Below are positions 12,691-24,733 of a stretch of DNA of 64,000 nucleotides, one piece after another. The stretch is from NCBI RefSeq assembly GCF_032854445.1, contig NC_088296.1:3621246-3685245 (forward strand), in the 5' to 3' direction. This DNA is from Liolophura sinensis. Lineage: Eukaryota; Mollusca; Polyplacophora; Chitonida; Chitonidae. Under the pieces are notes generated by a model, which worked only from the letters and a program-made list of their open reading frames with translations, ran no database searches and was not told the origin of the DNA. The first letter of the stretch is position 1; the number at the start of each line of letters is the position of its first letter. Position numbers and translations under genes: made by a program.

Positions 12691-13108
12691 ACCCATGGTT
12701 CCATACAGCACGTGAGCCGAAGCACGGCACACAGGAAGTCACTGCGCCTCTCGTCTAGCAGAAAGTAGGGCGTATTCATACTTTGAGTTTGCACATCCTG
12801 CACGTCGCCTGCTTTATTGTATTATGCCATTTAGAGCCACGTACTCCGGGACTTTTTCTTCAAGCTTTAATAAATCCATCCCGACTTGCACGACCCGTGC
12901 TTCGCGTCAAGCAAAATAGAACGCAGAAAACCAACAGGTGCCCGCTTTGCACAAGGTCGCGCAATGGTAATATATGATAATTTATGCTAATGAGATGCGC
13001 TGACCTGCTCCAGAACCGCTGGAGTTATTTTTATCCGCAACGAATGGTGTAGGATCGAGGTCGATTTGGGCGACTTTTTGGAAACGACTTGATGAGGAGA
13101 CCTAGAGA
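12690..13108 (+). promoter_or_regulatory. Putative promoter and 5' UTR of the 13109 start exon
   Basis: This stretch is richer in CpG than the AT-rich DNA before it and leads directly to the start codon at 13109. An octamer-like ATGCTAAT lies at 12984-12991 and a TGACCT nuclear-receptor half-site at 13001-13006. No TATA box or initiator could be fixed, so the transcription start is inferred only from position. Confidence 0.4.
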
Positions 13109-13127
13109 ATGTCAGGAGACATGAAAG
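13109..13127 (+). CDS. HR3: HR3/ROR start exon A (MSGDMK-), coding part
   Basis: ATGTCAGGAGACATGAAAG is followed by a consensus donor GTAAGT at 13128. It encodes M-S-G-D-M-K and leaves one base, so it ends in phase 1. The DBD exon at 57921 opens in phase 1; joining the two gives ...[11 protein letters not shown]. Family knowledge: one vertebrate ROR-alpha isoform has a short start exon ending MK just before AQIE, so the arrangement is familiar. It can also join any of the phase 1-1 exons below. The start codon context (GAGAATG) is ordinary. The transcription start is not known. Main doubt: a 19-nt coding stretch is short evidence on its own; the donor, phase and family match carry it. Confidence 0.75.
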
Positions 13128-14920
13128 GTAAGTGGACAGGGGTCAGGCTTTTGGGGAGTCATTGCCTGGTTTTCAGCGAAGTCCGCGTTGTTTGAGCTGC
13201 CTACGTGTTTGGTCCGTAATGGCGGTAAAAGTCCAATCCATGTGTGAACTGAGAGAGTTGTGTGGGGATCGCCGAACTAACTCCGGGAGTTTTCCCTCCC
13301 GCTCCGACCCCACTCTCCAATAAGCTGCGTTCTACTGGCATATTTTCAAACTTGGTCGTCGACCTAGAGTCGTTGCCGTTAGAGATGTCTCACGTGTGTG
13401 AACTAGTTAGCTAGTGTTGACAATATGGTTGTTGCAGGGATGTGAGGGGGGAGGGGAGGTAGGCTGTCAGCACAGCCGGAGCACGGACCGCGCAGAAAGC
13501 TGCGGGCACTTGTCCCCATCTCCCCGACACACCCCCTATAAAAACCTACCCTCGTCAGGTTGCACTTTTAGAGCTGTTCAGCACTTCTGTAGTGTTGTGT
13601 CATCATGTTGACTTTACGGGGATGTTCGGATTATGGTGGGTCACCAACGGCACCAGTCTAAAGTCTACTTTCAAACTTACTTTAAAAGTGAAACTGGTCA
13701 AGTGGTCAGGACCCTCATCCCCCACTCCCCACCCCCACCCCCTCAACTTCCTCTAAGACCACAGTGGTTGTTCAATGCAGTTCAATGTATGCTCAACCTT
13801 TTGTACTGTGATGGGTTGGAGCTTTATCATTGACAGCAGATTAAGCCCATACTCTGATGTGTGGCTCAGGGTTTATCAACAGGCATACATTTTAAGTACA
13901 TGTCCACTTTACCATACATATCCCCACTTGTTCTGGTGCTTTATTAAATGAACCGAACTGCTTCATATGGACACACAACACATCTGATTTAATTAATTGT
14001 AAAGTAAAAAATAAGATATACAACCATGTAGTTTTCAAACACAAATTTAAAAGAAATAGACAACAAATATTATAGCCTGAGTTATTTATGAATATGTTTG
14101 TAAGTAGACCTAAACGGTCACAGACATCTTGTTCTATTGTGCTTAGTAACTATGAAGTAACATAATTAGGAGCACTTACAAGGCCATGTGATGAGCCATG
14201 TCCGAGCAACTGGAATTATGATGTCACTTAACTTGTACCCCATGTACACACATGAATGGTTAAAAGGCAAAACAGAGTTTGGGTGACTTGAGCAGAAAAC
14301 AGTGGGACCTCGGGTTATAGAAATAATGGCCTCTGATTGCTTAAAACTGAGCACAAAACAAAGCTTTTGTTTCGATGTGTGCAATTTTGGTTACATTGAA
14401 CTGCGATAGCTCGATAGTGCAACATCTCAAAACTAGAAAGTTATGCTTTTTATTCTTCCTGTGGGGTACCTTATCTGTACACATACATTTGGCCAAAAGT
14501 TGTCTTTTCTGTTAACCGTGGAGACCCTAGATCCGGATTATCCTCTGTGTATGGTTAAGGTATTTTTGAAATAACTTCGAAAATTGTTGAACTGAAAGTG
14601 TTGACTTTGTGCATAGAATAAAATTCACAATACAGAATGGCTATTGTGTAGCGGTGCAGTAGAAATGCCACAGGACAAACATGTGATTTGGACATTCATT
14701 CTACTGTCATTCTATAGTATCATATTACTTGTAATGCTATCAGCTTCTTGTAGTTTTCTTCTGTTTCTGTACAATGCTATCTTCTTACATGTAGAGCTCT
14801 CAGAAAAGCAGGGCTGGAATAAATCATTTTGTCCATCAGTCTGTGAGTTGGTCAGAATTTTGACATCATACTGTTTAACATGGGCAGCCATTCATTGAAC
14901 AAGGTTCAGCATGAAGGGGA
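13128..14920. other. Intron sequence after start exon A, nothing recognised
   Basis: Presumed first intron. The first ~700 bases remain GC-richer than average. No exon with both splice sites and a compatible phase was found. Confidence 0.5.
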
Positions 14921-14924
14921 TAGT

Positions 14925-15152
14925 GCAACGACTGGTTGACCCGTATCAGTATAATGACTCAGGCGGTGTGGCTTACTCGCCTTTGGTCAGGCGTTTCAGT
15001 GAAGCAGCGCTAGATAAAAGAGCAGTGGAAATCTGTCCTGCGACACGGAGGCACATTACATACACCCTAAGGATTCCTTCGTCGTCATATGACTGAAAAA
15101 TTGTGCGACATAAAACCCCAATCACTGACTCACTCACTCACTCATTTAACGA
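14925..15152 (+). mobile_element. Second SINE-like family (CACT-tailed)
   Basis: The body includes GTCGTCATATGACTGAAAAA and GCGACATAAAACCCCAATCA and ends in a (CACT)n tail. The AAACCCCAATCACTCACTCA ending is a type I recognise from molluscan genomes. Head boundaries are uncertain. Confidence 0.7.
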
Positions 15153-15500
15153 GGGGTCCGAGTGCAAGACGACCTTAACTTCCATCCAGATGATGCAGCT
15201 GTTGTGTAGTTGGGCTTCTTTTACCTGAGCAACTTATGCATTTTTCCACCTATTCGTTGATTCAGTGTGATGAAATTAATTGCACAGGTGTACTTACCAC
15301 CTTGCTTAGGCAGCTGAAGTGGAATATTTGTAATGCCACTGATAACCCTCAGCAGCATCAAAATGAATACAGTATCATTGCCGTACAGTAGCTTTTCACA
15401 CTGTTCAATGAGTGGATGAATGAATGAATGACTGATTATGGGTTAATGCCACATTGGCAATTTTTGGCCATGTCATGGCGACTGACTCTGTTGAATGTTT

Positions 15501-15735
15501 ATTACTATGAGTGAGTGAGTGAGTGCTTGGGGTTTAACGTCGTACTCAATGGTTGAGCGTGAGTGAGTGAGTGAGTGAGTGCTTGGGGTTTAACGTCGTA
15601 CTCAATGGTTGAGTGTGAGTGAGTGAGTGCTTGGGGTTTAACGTCGTACTCAATGGTTGAGCGTGAGTGAGTGAGTGAGTGAGTGCTTGGGGTTTAACGT
15701 CGTACTCAGCAGTTTTTCCGTCATATGACGATGAT
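15501..15735 (-). repeat. Tandem array of CACT-tailed SINE 3' ends, 4 copies
   Basis: Four copies of (GAGT)n-GCTTGGGGTTTAACGTCG-TACTCA follow each other. On the minus strand each is the 3' end and tail of the family seen at 14925. The fourth copy continues into its body (GTCATATGACGA). Confidence 0.85.
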
Positions 15736-16133
15736 CTTTTTATGAAGATACGATAAACTTGGCATAACATTTAAGTTTATACCTACCACAGTACGCTAAA
15801 TCTTCAACAGATTTGACCAGTAAAGCATATCTTTCAGTGTAATATGAAAAACAAAATTTTTTAGATTTTGAAAAATAAAGTGTGTTGTTTAGGTAAGGGC
15901 ACATGAGCTTTTAATGTAATTTGAAAACAAAGTTCATTGGATTTTGAAGAGCTCATGTGAACTTCACAGAAATGATATAATAACCTGTCCAGATTGGGTA
16001 ACATTAGAATAGGTGTTAACAAAACCGAAGCAAGTTTTTGGTAAGATATTTATAGCCGAGAGTGAAAAGTTTTACAACCGCTGTCGATGATGATTTGTAA
16101 CTTGCCATCTCTATTTTGTTACAGAAAGGGCGA

Positions 16134-16240
16134 TGGCCACAGTGCAAACTTTTTGTGATCACTTTGCCAACATTACTGATCATTTTGCCAACTTTACTGA
16201 TCACTTTGCCAACTTTACTGATCACTTTGCCAACTTCACC
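16134..16240. repeat. 20-bp tandem repeat, ~5 copies
   Basis: The unit is GATCACTTTGCCAACTTTACT with minor changes. Confidence 0.9.
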
Positions 16241-16523
16241 AATGATTTTAGTCTGCAGTGGTTCTGGTAATCACCTGCCTGCCTATCTAAGTGATGCATG
16301 TATTCAGTATTGCATTGTGTAACAGTTGATGACATAAACACTCCACACTTTTGGTAACTTTTACCAGCTGTGTCTATCAATGAGTGTATGAACACTTATT
16401 AAAGATTACTTTACCAACATTTTGGAGACTTTTCCAACATGTTTTTTTCTGAACAATGTTATGACTCCACCAACATTGTAGTATGTATTAACAGTATTTT
16501 GTATTACTTTGTTAACTTTCCAG

Positions 16524-16670
16524 GCCTAGTGGGAAGATCTGTAAACAACCTGCAGATGATCCTCCCCCCCCCCCAATCCCCCACCCCGGTTTCCTCCCAC
16601 AACAATGCCTTGGTCATATATGTGAAATATTCTTGAGTACAGTGTAAAAACACCAGTCAGATAAATAAAT
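16524..16670 (+). mobile_element. SINE, 5'-truncated and diverged
   Basis: It retains CAACCTGCAGATG, a C-rich mutated central part and the tail AAACACCAGTCAGATAAATA. Confidence 0.75.
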
Positions 16671-16894
16671 ATTACTTTGTTACATGTAACAGTGTTGATG
16701 ACATAACCAAAACTCATTGCTAACTTTTCCAACTTTAGTGATAACTTAACCGACGTTTTGATGATAGTCGTAGATGGTTGGTTTACCATGTGTGGTAATT
16801 ACTTAGTGTATTAGATCATAGATGGCTACTTCAGCAAGTGTAGTGATGATTTGATGAAATGGTTGGTTTACCAAACACTTTATGAAGTTTGATG

Positions 16895-17780
16895 ATTTGA
16901 CTGGAATGGATGGTTACTTTGCCAGGTCTGATGATGATTTGACTGGATTTGATGGTTGATTTGCCAATCCTTATGACTTGACTGGATTAGATGGTTACTT
17001 TACCAAGCCTGACAATGACTTGACTGGATTAAATGGTTGCTTTACCAAAGTTTGATGATGACTTGACTGGATGTGATGGTTGCTTCGCCAATCCTGATGA
17101 CTTGACAGGATTAGATGGTTACTTTACCAATCGTGTCTGATGATGACTTGACAGGATTAGATGGTTACTTTACCAATCGTGTCTGATGATGACTTGACAG
17201 GATTAGATGGTTACTTTACCAATCCTGTCTGATGATGACTTGACTGGACTAGATGGTTACTTTACCCAGTATGATGACTTGACTGGATTAGATGGTTACT
17301 TTACCAAGTCTGTGGGTGACTTGACTGGATTAAATGGTTGCTTTACCAAGCCTGTAGGTGACTTGACTGGATTAAATGGTTACTTTTTGGCTGATGTTGC
17401 CTTGGCTGGATTAGATGGTTACTTTGCAAGTCTGATGATACCTGGACTTAATTAGATGGTAACTTTGCCAATCGTGTCTGATGATGACTTGACTGGATTG
17501 GATGGTTACTTTACCAGTCGTGTCTGATGATGACTTGACTGGATTGGATGGTTACTTTACCAATCCTGTCTGATGACTTGACTTGATTAGATAGTTACTT
17601 TACCAGTCTTGTCTGATGATGACTTGACTGGATTGGATGGTTACTTTACCAATCGTGTCTGATGATGACTTGACTGGATTAAATGGTTACTTTACCAATC
17701 GTGTCTGATGATGACTTGACTGGATTAAATGGTTACTTTACCAATCATGTCTGATGATGACTTGACTGGATTAGATGGTT
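16895..17780. repeat. ~46-bp minisatellite, ~18 copies
   Basis: Units contain GATGACTTGACTGGATTAGA and TGGTTACTTTACCAATC, with variable spacing from small deletions. Confidence 0.92.
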
Positions 17781-17884
17781 AATAGGTTTTTGAGGAAAGT
17801 GTTTAAGACCGCAACACCTTCCCTTTCCACCCTCCCCGCCCCTGCCCACCTCCCAAACCATGACTATGGATATACCTGTACGCT

Positions 17885-18904
17885 GACTTTGTGGATGTAC
17901 ATGTACACTGGCTCCATGGACGTACATGTACACTGGCTCCGTGGACGTACCTGTGCACTAGCTCTGTGGACATACCTGTGCACTGGTTCCGTGGATGTAC
18001 CTGTGCACTGGCTTCGTGGACGTACCTGTGCGCTGGCTCCGTGGACGTACATGTGTGCTGGCTGTGTGGACGTACATGTGCACTGGCTCCGTGGACGTAC
18101 ATGTACACTGGCTCCGTGGCCGTACATGAACACTGGCTCCGTGGACGTGCATGTACACTGGCTCCGTGGACGTACATGTACACTGGCTCCGTGGACGTAC
18201 ATGTGCACTGGCTCCGTGGAAGTACATATGCACTGGCTCCGTGGACGTGCATGTACACTGGCTCCGTGGATGTGCATGTACACTGGCTCCGTGGACGTAC
18301 ATGAACACTGGCTTCGTGGACGTACATGTACACTGGCTCCGTGGACGTACATGAACACTGGCTCCGTGGACGTACATGTACACTGGCTCCGTGGACGTAC
18401 ATGTACACTGGCTCCGTGGACGTACCTGTACACTGGCTCCGTGGACGTACATGAACGCTGGCTCCGTGGACGTACATGAACGCTGGCTCCGTGGACGTAC
18501 ATGTACACTGGCTCCGTGGACGTACATGTACACTGGCTCCGTGGACGTACATGTACACTGGCTCGGTGGACGTACATGTACACTGGCTCCGTGGACGTAC
18601 ATGTACACTGGCTCCGTGGACGTGCATGTACACTGGCTCCGTGGACGTGCATGTGCACTGGCTCCGTGGACGTGCATGTGCACTGGCTTCGTGGACGTAC
18701 ATGTGCACTGGCTCCGTGGACCTACATGTGCACTGGCTCCGTGGACGTACATGTGCACTGGCTCCGTGGACGTACATGTGCACTGGCTCCGTGGACGTGC
18801 ATGTACACTGGCTCCGTGGACGTGCATGTACACTGGCTCCGTGGACGTACATGTGCACTGGCTCCGTGGACGTACATGTACACTGGCTCCGTGGACGTAC
18901 ATCC
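17885..18904. repeat. 25-bp minisatellite, ~41 copies, open in all six frames
   Basis: The unit is GTGGACGTACATGTAC followed by ACTGGCTCC. It contains a 10-bp palindrome GTACATGTAC and no stop codon on either strand in any phase, so long open frames arise on both strands. These are not genes: the same DNA is open in every frame. Confidence 0.97.
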
Positions 18905-19897
18905 CCCGGCTCTGTGGATATACACTTGTGTATCTTTTATCAGTATGACCCTGTGCATGGATCATATTACCCAGTGTGCTGTCACCATGTTCGCAGTAGA
19001 TTTCAGTTTGTATTTAATGTAATGTAAATATTATGGGTGTAAACACAAGGTTTTTTTTTTTTTTAATTCAGCTGTGACTGAGTGGAGGACAGAGTTATGG
19101 GATCTCAGGACTCTGGATTTGTTGTTGTTAGCATTTGGAGCTTGTGTGACGTGGGCAGAACAAAATCTAGAGCTATTTTAGTCCTGTGAAATGTTTGGGC
19201 TCCCAAACTGCTGGATGCCCTTACCACATGTACATGTCAGCAAGCTGTATTAGAACTACCAAGTAAATTCAACATAGAGGTGATGGATTACCACAGTTTT
19301 CATACAAATTTTCTTTCTTTCATTCACAGATTTAAAACAAGATCTCAGAAAGCATCATGTTGAGTAGCATTTTGTAGAATCACCTGTAAAGTTTGGGATC
19401 AGAATCTTGAAATTTCTAGATACACTGTATGGCCAAGGACTCAGTTGTTCAAAAGTGTAATAGCTAATACTGGTATTAAGTCAAATTTTGTAATTAGAAT
19501 CAACAGCTAATACAGTTGGCCAAAGTCTAAAATAAAACAGCAGTAGCAATTCATATTTAATATGCAATTGTATTGAGGCTTAGTACAGAATTGAAGACCT
19601 GGTTTAAGGTTAAATCTGATATTAAGTCTTCAAAAAGTTTTGAAGAACAGGCTCTTGTGTGTGAAGAAGTTGAACAGTTGGCATACGTATCTGCGTAAGG
19701 CAATCACAGTACGATTCATATTCCAGATCACTACAACTTTTGACAAGTTGATAGATTGTTCCAAACCTGGAAATATTTTTAACTACTGTATGAGTTGGTG
19801 TCGGACACAATGGAATCTCCAAGATGTTCACAATATTAAAAAAAAGTCCGATGTTATTTTTGTCACGTACCAAACGGTGGGCCCATGTTGAAATCCT
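18905..19897. other. Intron sequence, nothing recognised
   Basis: No exon or repeat family supported. The open frames around 19622-19906 overlap on both strands and lack splice evidence. Confidence 0.45.
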
Positions 19898-20096
19898 ATT
19901 TGGCACAGGAATTGTCCTACTGTAACAGACGCAGGACTTGTCCTACCGTAACAGGCACAGGACTTGTCCTACTGTAACAGGCACAGGACTTGTCCTACCG
20001 TAACAGGCACAGGACTTGTCCTACCGTAACAGGCACAGGATGTACAGTCCTACCCGACACGGCAGTCCTACCATAACAGGCACAGGACTTGTCCTA
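19898..20096. repeat. 26-bp minisatellite, ~7 copies
   Basis: The unit is AGGCACAGGACTTGTCCTAC followed by CGTAAC; it contains the near-palindrome AGGACTTGTCCT. Confidence 0.9.
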
Positions 20097-20217
20097 GTGC
20101 TTGTGTGTATTTCCAAACTTGGTGTTCACCTGGATAGTGGCAGACAGGAGTTTAATTTCAAGACACATCAGTAAAATTATCATTGACTATACAGTTGTCT
20201 GAACGAGCTGAACGAGA

Positions 20218-20860
20218 GAGCTGAGTAAAGGATAAATAAGGAGCGAAATACAGGAGAAATAAGCAGCGGAGGACAGGATAAGCAAAAAGCTGATGGGATA
20301 AGCAAGGAGCAGAGGACAGGGTAAGCAAGGAGCAGAGGACAGGATAAGCAAGGAGCAGAGGAAGGGATGAGCAAGGAGCAGAGGATCGGGGGATGGGTTA
20401 GGCAAGGAGCAGAGGACGGGATAAGCAAGGAGCAGAGGACAGGGTAAGCAGGGAGCAGAAGAAGAATTAGCAAGGAGCGGAGGAAGGGATGAGCAAGGAG
20501 CAGAGGAGCAGGGGATGGGTTAAGTAAGGAGCGGAGGATGGGTTAAGCAAGGAGTGGAGGACGGGATAAACAAGGAGCTGAGGAAGAGGTGAACAAGGAG
20601 CTAGGGAAGGGATAAGCAAGGAGCGAAGTAAGGGATTTCAAGCATGGAGCTGAGGAAGGCTTAAATAATGAATTGAGTAAGGGATAAACAAGGAGCTGGG
20701 TAAGGGATAAACATGGCTGAGTAAGAGATAAACAAAGGTGTGACTAGGGGATAAACAAAGAGCTGGGTAAGGGATAAACATGGAGCGAAGGAAGAGATAA
20801 ATAATGAACAAGGTTGTGAGTAAAAGATAAACAATTAGCTGAGTAAGGCTGTAAAGCCTT
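20218..20860. repeat. ~24-bp degenerate minisatellite, ~26 copies
   Basis: Units resemble AAGGAGCAGAGGACAGGATA followed by AGCA and become more diverged toward the right end. Confidence 0.9.
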
Positions 20861-21013
20861 GTGTTTGGGTGCAACGAGCTGCATATCAAAATTTTGTACA
20901 ATTTATATGATTTATGGAATTCGACACATGGTACAGTGTGGATGATGCACCAGACATGGAGCAACCTTACCTACGTTTCACAGGCCAAATTTATCAATTG
21001 AAATAATTAGCTA

Positions 21014-21330
21014 CAATGAGCAGCAGGAATACCACGCTGAACCAGGGATACCATGATACCACGCTGAGCCAGGGATACCATGCTGAGCCAGGGATACCAC
21101 GATACCACGCTGAGCAAGGGATACCATGCTGAGCCAGGGATACCACAATACCATGCTGAGCAAGGGATACCACTCTGAGCCAGGGATACCACGATACCAT
21201 GCTGAGCAAGGGATACCACGCTGAGCCAGGGATACCACGATACCACGCTGCGCAAGGGATACCACGCTGCGCAAGGGATGCCACGCTGAGCAAGGGATAC
21301 TACTCCAAGCAAGGGGTGCTATGCTGAGGG
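21014..21330. repeat. GATACCACGCTGAGCCAGG minisatellite, mixed unit length
   Basis: Nineteen-base units (GATACCACGCTGAGCCAGG) alternate with a form carrying an extra ATACCACGAT element. Confidence 0.9.
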
Positions 21331-21655
21331 GACTATCAGTGGAAGTTCATAAGGGGTAGAGTAAGGAGGTTAATATCAGTGGAAGTTTTTAAGGGTTTGT
21401 GTATGGAGGTGACTATCAGTGGAAATTTGTAAGGGGTGGAGTAAGGAGGTGACTGTCAGTGGAAGTTTGTAAGAGGTGGAGTAAGGAGTTTCTATTAGTG
21501 AAAGTTTGTAAGGGGTGGAGTAAGGAGGTGACTGTCAGTGGAAGTTTGTAAGAGGTGGAGTAAGGAGTTTCTGTCAGTGGAAATTTGTAAGGGGTGGAGT
21601 AAGGAGGTGACTATCAGTGGAAGTTTGTAAGGGGTTGGGTAAGGAAGTGTAAGAA
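21331..21655. repeat. ~40-bp minisatellite, ~8 copies
   Basis: Units contain GTAAGGAGGTGACTATCAGT and GGAAGTTTGTAAGGGGTGGA. The array abuts the previous one. Confidence 0.9.
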
Positions 21656-21869
21656 ACTGAGTGAGCATAAATTTACAACTTGAATGTAAATGGAAATTTA
21701 CTGGTTAAAATTCTTGTGTAATTTGTGTGGTCTTAAAAATTTTGTTTGAAATCTGATAAACGAAATTTGTGAATTAGCAAAGTGCTGTTACATCTATTTA
21801 CCTATCTGACATCACATGATTTCCGATGTGCAGATATACGTTGTAGATATGCATGTATAGTGCTTCGCT

Positions 21870-22445
21870 GTATAGAACTTTCAGTTTCACTAGGGATTGA
21901 TCACTTTCATTTTCTTTAGGAATCGATCACTTTCAGTTTTACTAGGAAAGGATCACTTTCAGTTTCACTAGGGATCGATCACTTTCTGTTTCACTGGGGA
22001 TCGATCACATTCAGTTTTAGTAGGAATTGATCACTTTCATTTTCACTAGGGATCAATCTATTTGAGTTTCACAAGGGATCGATCACTCTCATTTTCAGTA
22101 GGGATCGATCACTTTCAGTTTCACTAGGGATCGATCACTTTCAGTTTCACTAGGGATCGATCACTTTCAGTTTCACTAGGGATCGATCACTTTCAGTTTT
22201 AGTAGGAATTGATCACTTTCATTTTCACTAGGGATTGATCACTTTCAGTTTCACTAGGGATTGATCACTTTCATATTCACTAGGGATCGATCACTTTCAG
22301 TTTTAGTAGGAATTGATCACTTTAATTTTCACTAGGGGTCGATAACTTTCAGTTTCACTAGGGATTGATCACTTTCATTTTCACTAGGGATTGATCACTT
22401 TCAGTTTCACTAGGGATCGATCACTTTCAGTTTCACAAGGGATCC
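21870..22445. repeat. 25-26-bp minisatellite, ~22 copies, ISRE-like motif in most units
   Basis: The unit is GATCGATCACTTTCAGTTTC followed by ACTAGG. On the minus strand most units read GAAACTGAAAG or GAAAATGAAAG, which fit the interferon-regulatory-factor consensus GAAANNGAAA. The GATCGATC part is palindromic. Confidence 0.93.
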
Positions 22446-23737
22446 AATCTGTTGACAAGTTAAAAGTTTAAAATTTGACATACTTTAACATTTTGTGAAC
22501 ATGTTGCGTTCCAGATCTGGTTAAGTATATGGAGATTTACTATTTGAATATGTACTTGTAGTTTTCATGTACACATGCATCTAGTAAAGAAAACAGACAG
22601 AGATCTTTAGAAACCGGGCTAGAGATTCAGAGTTGAGTGAATGTTCCATCAATCCAACAATCAGGCTCTCTCCCTTCTACGTATGCCAGAGTGTTATTTA
22701 ATGTTGGCCAGATAGTGAAAAATGTTATTTGTGTCAGAAATGCGTAAATTTTGACGCTAAAATTGGGTATATAAGGCATTATGTTCCTTGTTTCTTAACA
22801 TCCCCGGAAATTTTCGCCAAAATAAGCTAGTTAAAAGAGTGCGCAAATTAGAAAGCTGTATTTGCCCTTTTGAAATGTTTAACTGGCTCATGATAGAGAA
22901 AATTGAAATGATTTTCTCCCACAACAAATTAACGTGAACTGCCCCTCCAATCATGTCCTGTAGAGGGAGGGAAACGGAATTGCTTGTCAATCATGTTCTG
23001 TAGAGGGAGGGAAATGGAATTGCTGGTCGTGAGACATGTACAGGTATGGGGTTTAACTGAAGCAGGTGAAACTGACCTGGCTACTGATCAGTCTCTTCCT
23101 TACATTGAATACTCGTTCATCTGAACTTTGAACCCGACTCTAGTATAGATCAGATATCCGTTAACACACATGTAATACTACACTTTGCTCCAGGTATAGA
23201 GCCTGTATGTTCTTATGTGTGTCCAGGGGAGGGGGGGGGGGTGCAGTGCAGTGTACAGTACATAAAACTGTGGGTGGTTACAAAGGTGTGTGTCAACACA
23301 GTGCCTGCTGATGCCCCAAACAGACACGATCATGTCTTAGTCACTGAAAAACATCACGTGCACTTGTCCATAGGAGATAGTTAGGATTGAATCAGAAATT
23401 TAGTAACATTTGGTCATTTTGAAAATTCATGTGGGTCAAACAAAAAAACAAATAGCTGTGAATTAAATTCACACAGATGTATTAAGATTTAGCTGTAAGT
23501 TTTGGAACAGGGTTATTAAGTATTTTAATCATGCTTTCTTTCTGCCCTGCCATACACTGTACATGTGCATTGTGTAATCTGGCAATCCTTCAGCTGTACT
23601 GATACTATCTAGTAGCTGTCCTCTTGACCATTATTCATTATTATATAATAATAATAATAATATCTTTATTTAACGAAGGATGGTTTGAACGCGAAACTCC
23701 CCTTTTGCCATGCCCCTGGGTAATTCTTCTGGGTAAG
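22446..23737. other. Intron sequence, little recognised
   Basis: Two adjacent copies of TCATGTYCTGTAGAGGGAGG lie near 22950 and 22990. A G run lies near 23228-23240 and an ATA microsatellite near 23640-23665. No exon supported. Confidence 0.5.
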
Positions 23738-23950
23738 GTTTTTGTGTGTTTGCAAGGTGTTAATTCAAGCATTTTTCGTAGGCATTATTCTTCGTAGACT
23801 GATAATAGTATGCTTGTGATGCCCTGAAATTGGTAAATTGGCCAATCCAACCAGTATACATCTAGTTTTGTCTCTAAAATCATGTTAAAACGTGCATAAA
23901 TTGCACTGGAAATTCTTCTTTCATATCTGAAAAGGTTGAGGAATTAGGGA
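23738..23950 (-). mobile_element. Short inverted-repeat element (MITE-like), copy 1
   Basis: Read on the minus strand it begins CCTCAACCTTTTCAGATATG, carries AATTTATGCACGTT, GAGACAAAACTAGAT and GGTTGGATTGGCCAAT, and ends in AACACCTTGCAAACA. This order matches the copies at 42874 and 56783. The 56783 copy has terminal inverted repeats. Confidence 0.65.
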
Positions 23951-24679
23951 GGCTCACGTGGATTGAGATGTACCAAAAATGGAAATTGTGAGGAAAAACG
24001 AAAGTTAATAAAATATGGACTGGCTAAGTGTGACTTGTTTAAATTTACCAACAAAAGACAAAAATATGCCAAAAGGCAACACACAAAGTACATGTAATAC
24101 TAAACGTACACGAAAAAACTGGAGAGGACAAGGTGACAGTTCAAGAATGAAGATTGGGATCAGGGGAGATAACTCTTCTAGGTTTTGAGCATTGGCAGGT
24201 ACACTACATGTAAAGCTGAGCAGGGCGTAATTTAGTATTTGCAGTGATGTAAACTGCTATTTGCCTCACTGGGAGGGTAAAATAAATTAATCGCTTTCTT
24301 TAGATCAGAGATTTAAACAGACAAATCAGGGTGTTTCATTTGTAACATACAATGTAAATGTACATATTTTTTTGTACCAGGGTTATGTACCTGTGGTAGA
24401 ATTTTTTTGAACAGTACATTGCTATTTCACCTAAAGTTTAACCTTTGTCAAGTGACATAGCCTGTTCATTTTGGGCGTTTTCTTCATGTTCATGTGGGCA
24501 GCCAAATCATTTTGGGGCACATTTTTCTTTCTTGTTTTTAAACGTCATCATCCGTTTAGTTGTTTTGGCCGGGAAGTCATTTTGGACACATTTTGGACAG
24601 TGGTCTCAATTTGGACACTTTTGTTATTTTGTACACCTACTTCGTAAAAATAAACAACCCAGAATTTGTTTGTTTCCAG

Positions 24680-24733
24680 AGCTGTATGTAGGATGTAAAT
24701 ACATAAGTACATTTTTGTGTACTTTTAAGCCAG
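24680..24733 (+). CDS. Candidate phase 1-1 cassette exon (54 nt), weak
   Basis: A strong acceptor (TTTGTTTGTTTCCAG) and a perfect donor (CAG/GTGAGT) bound 54 nt. In phase 1 it is open and ends in phase 1, giving an 18-residue insert (xLYVGCKYISTFLCTFKP). Position between start exons A and B and the shared phase fit the cassette series. Against it: the encoded piece is hydrophobic and cysteine-containing, unlike the polar inserts of the other cassettes, so a chance splice-site pair is possible. Confidence 0.4.

Noticed and set aside
17775-18965. Several long open frames on both strands (up to ~350 codons)
   Set aside because: They come from a stop-free 25-bp repeat and are open in every frame; no gene signals.
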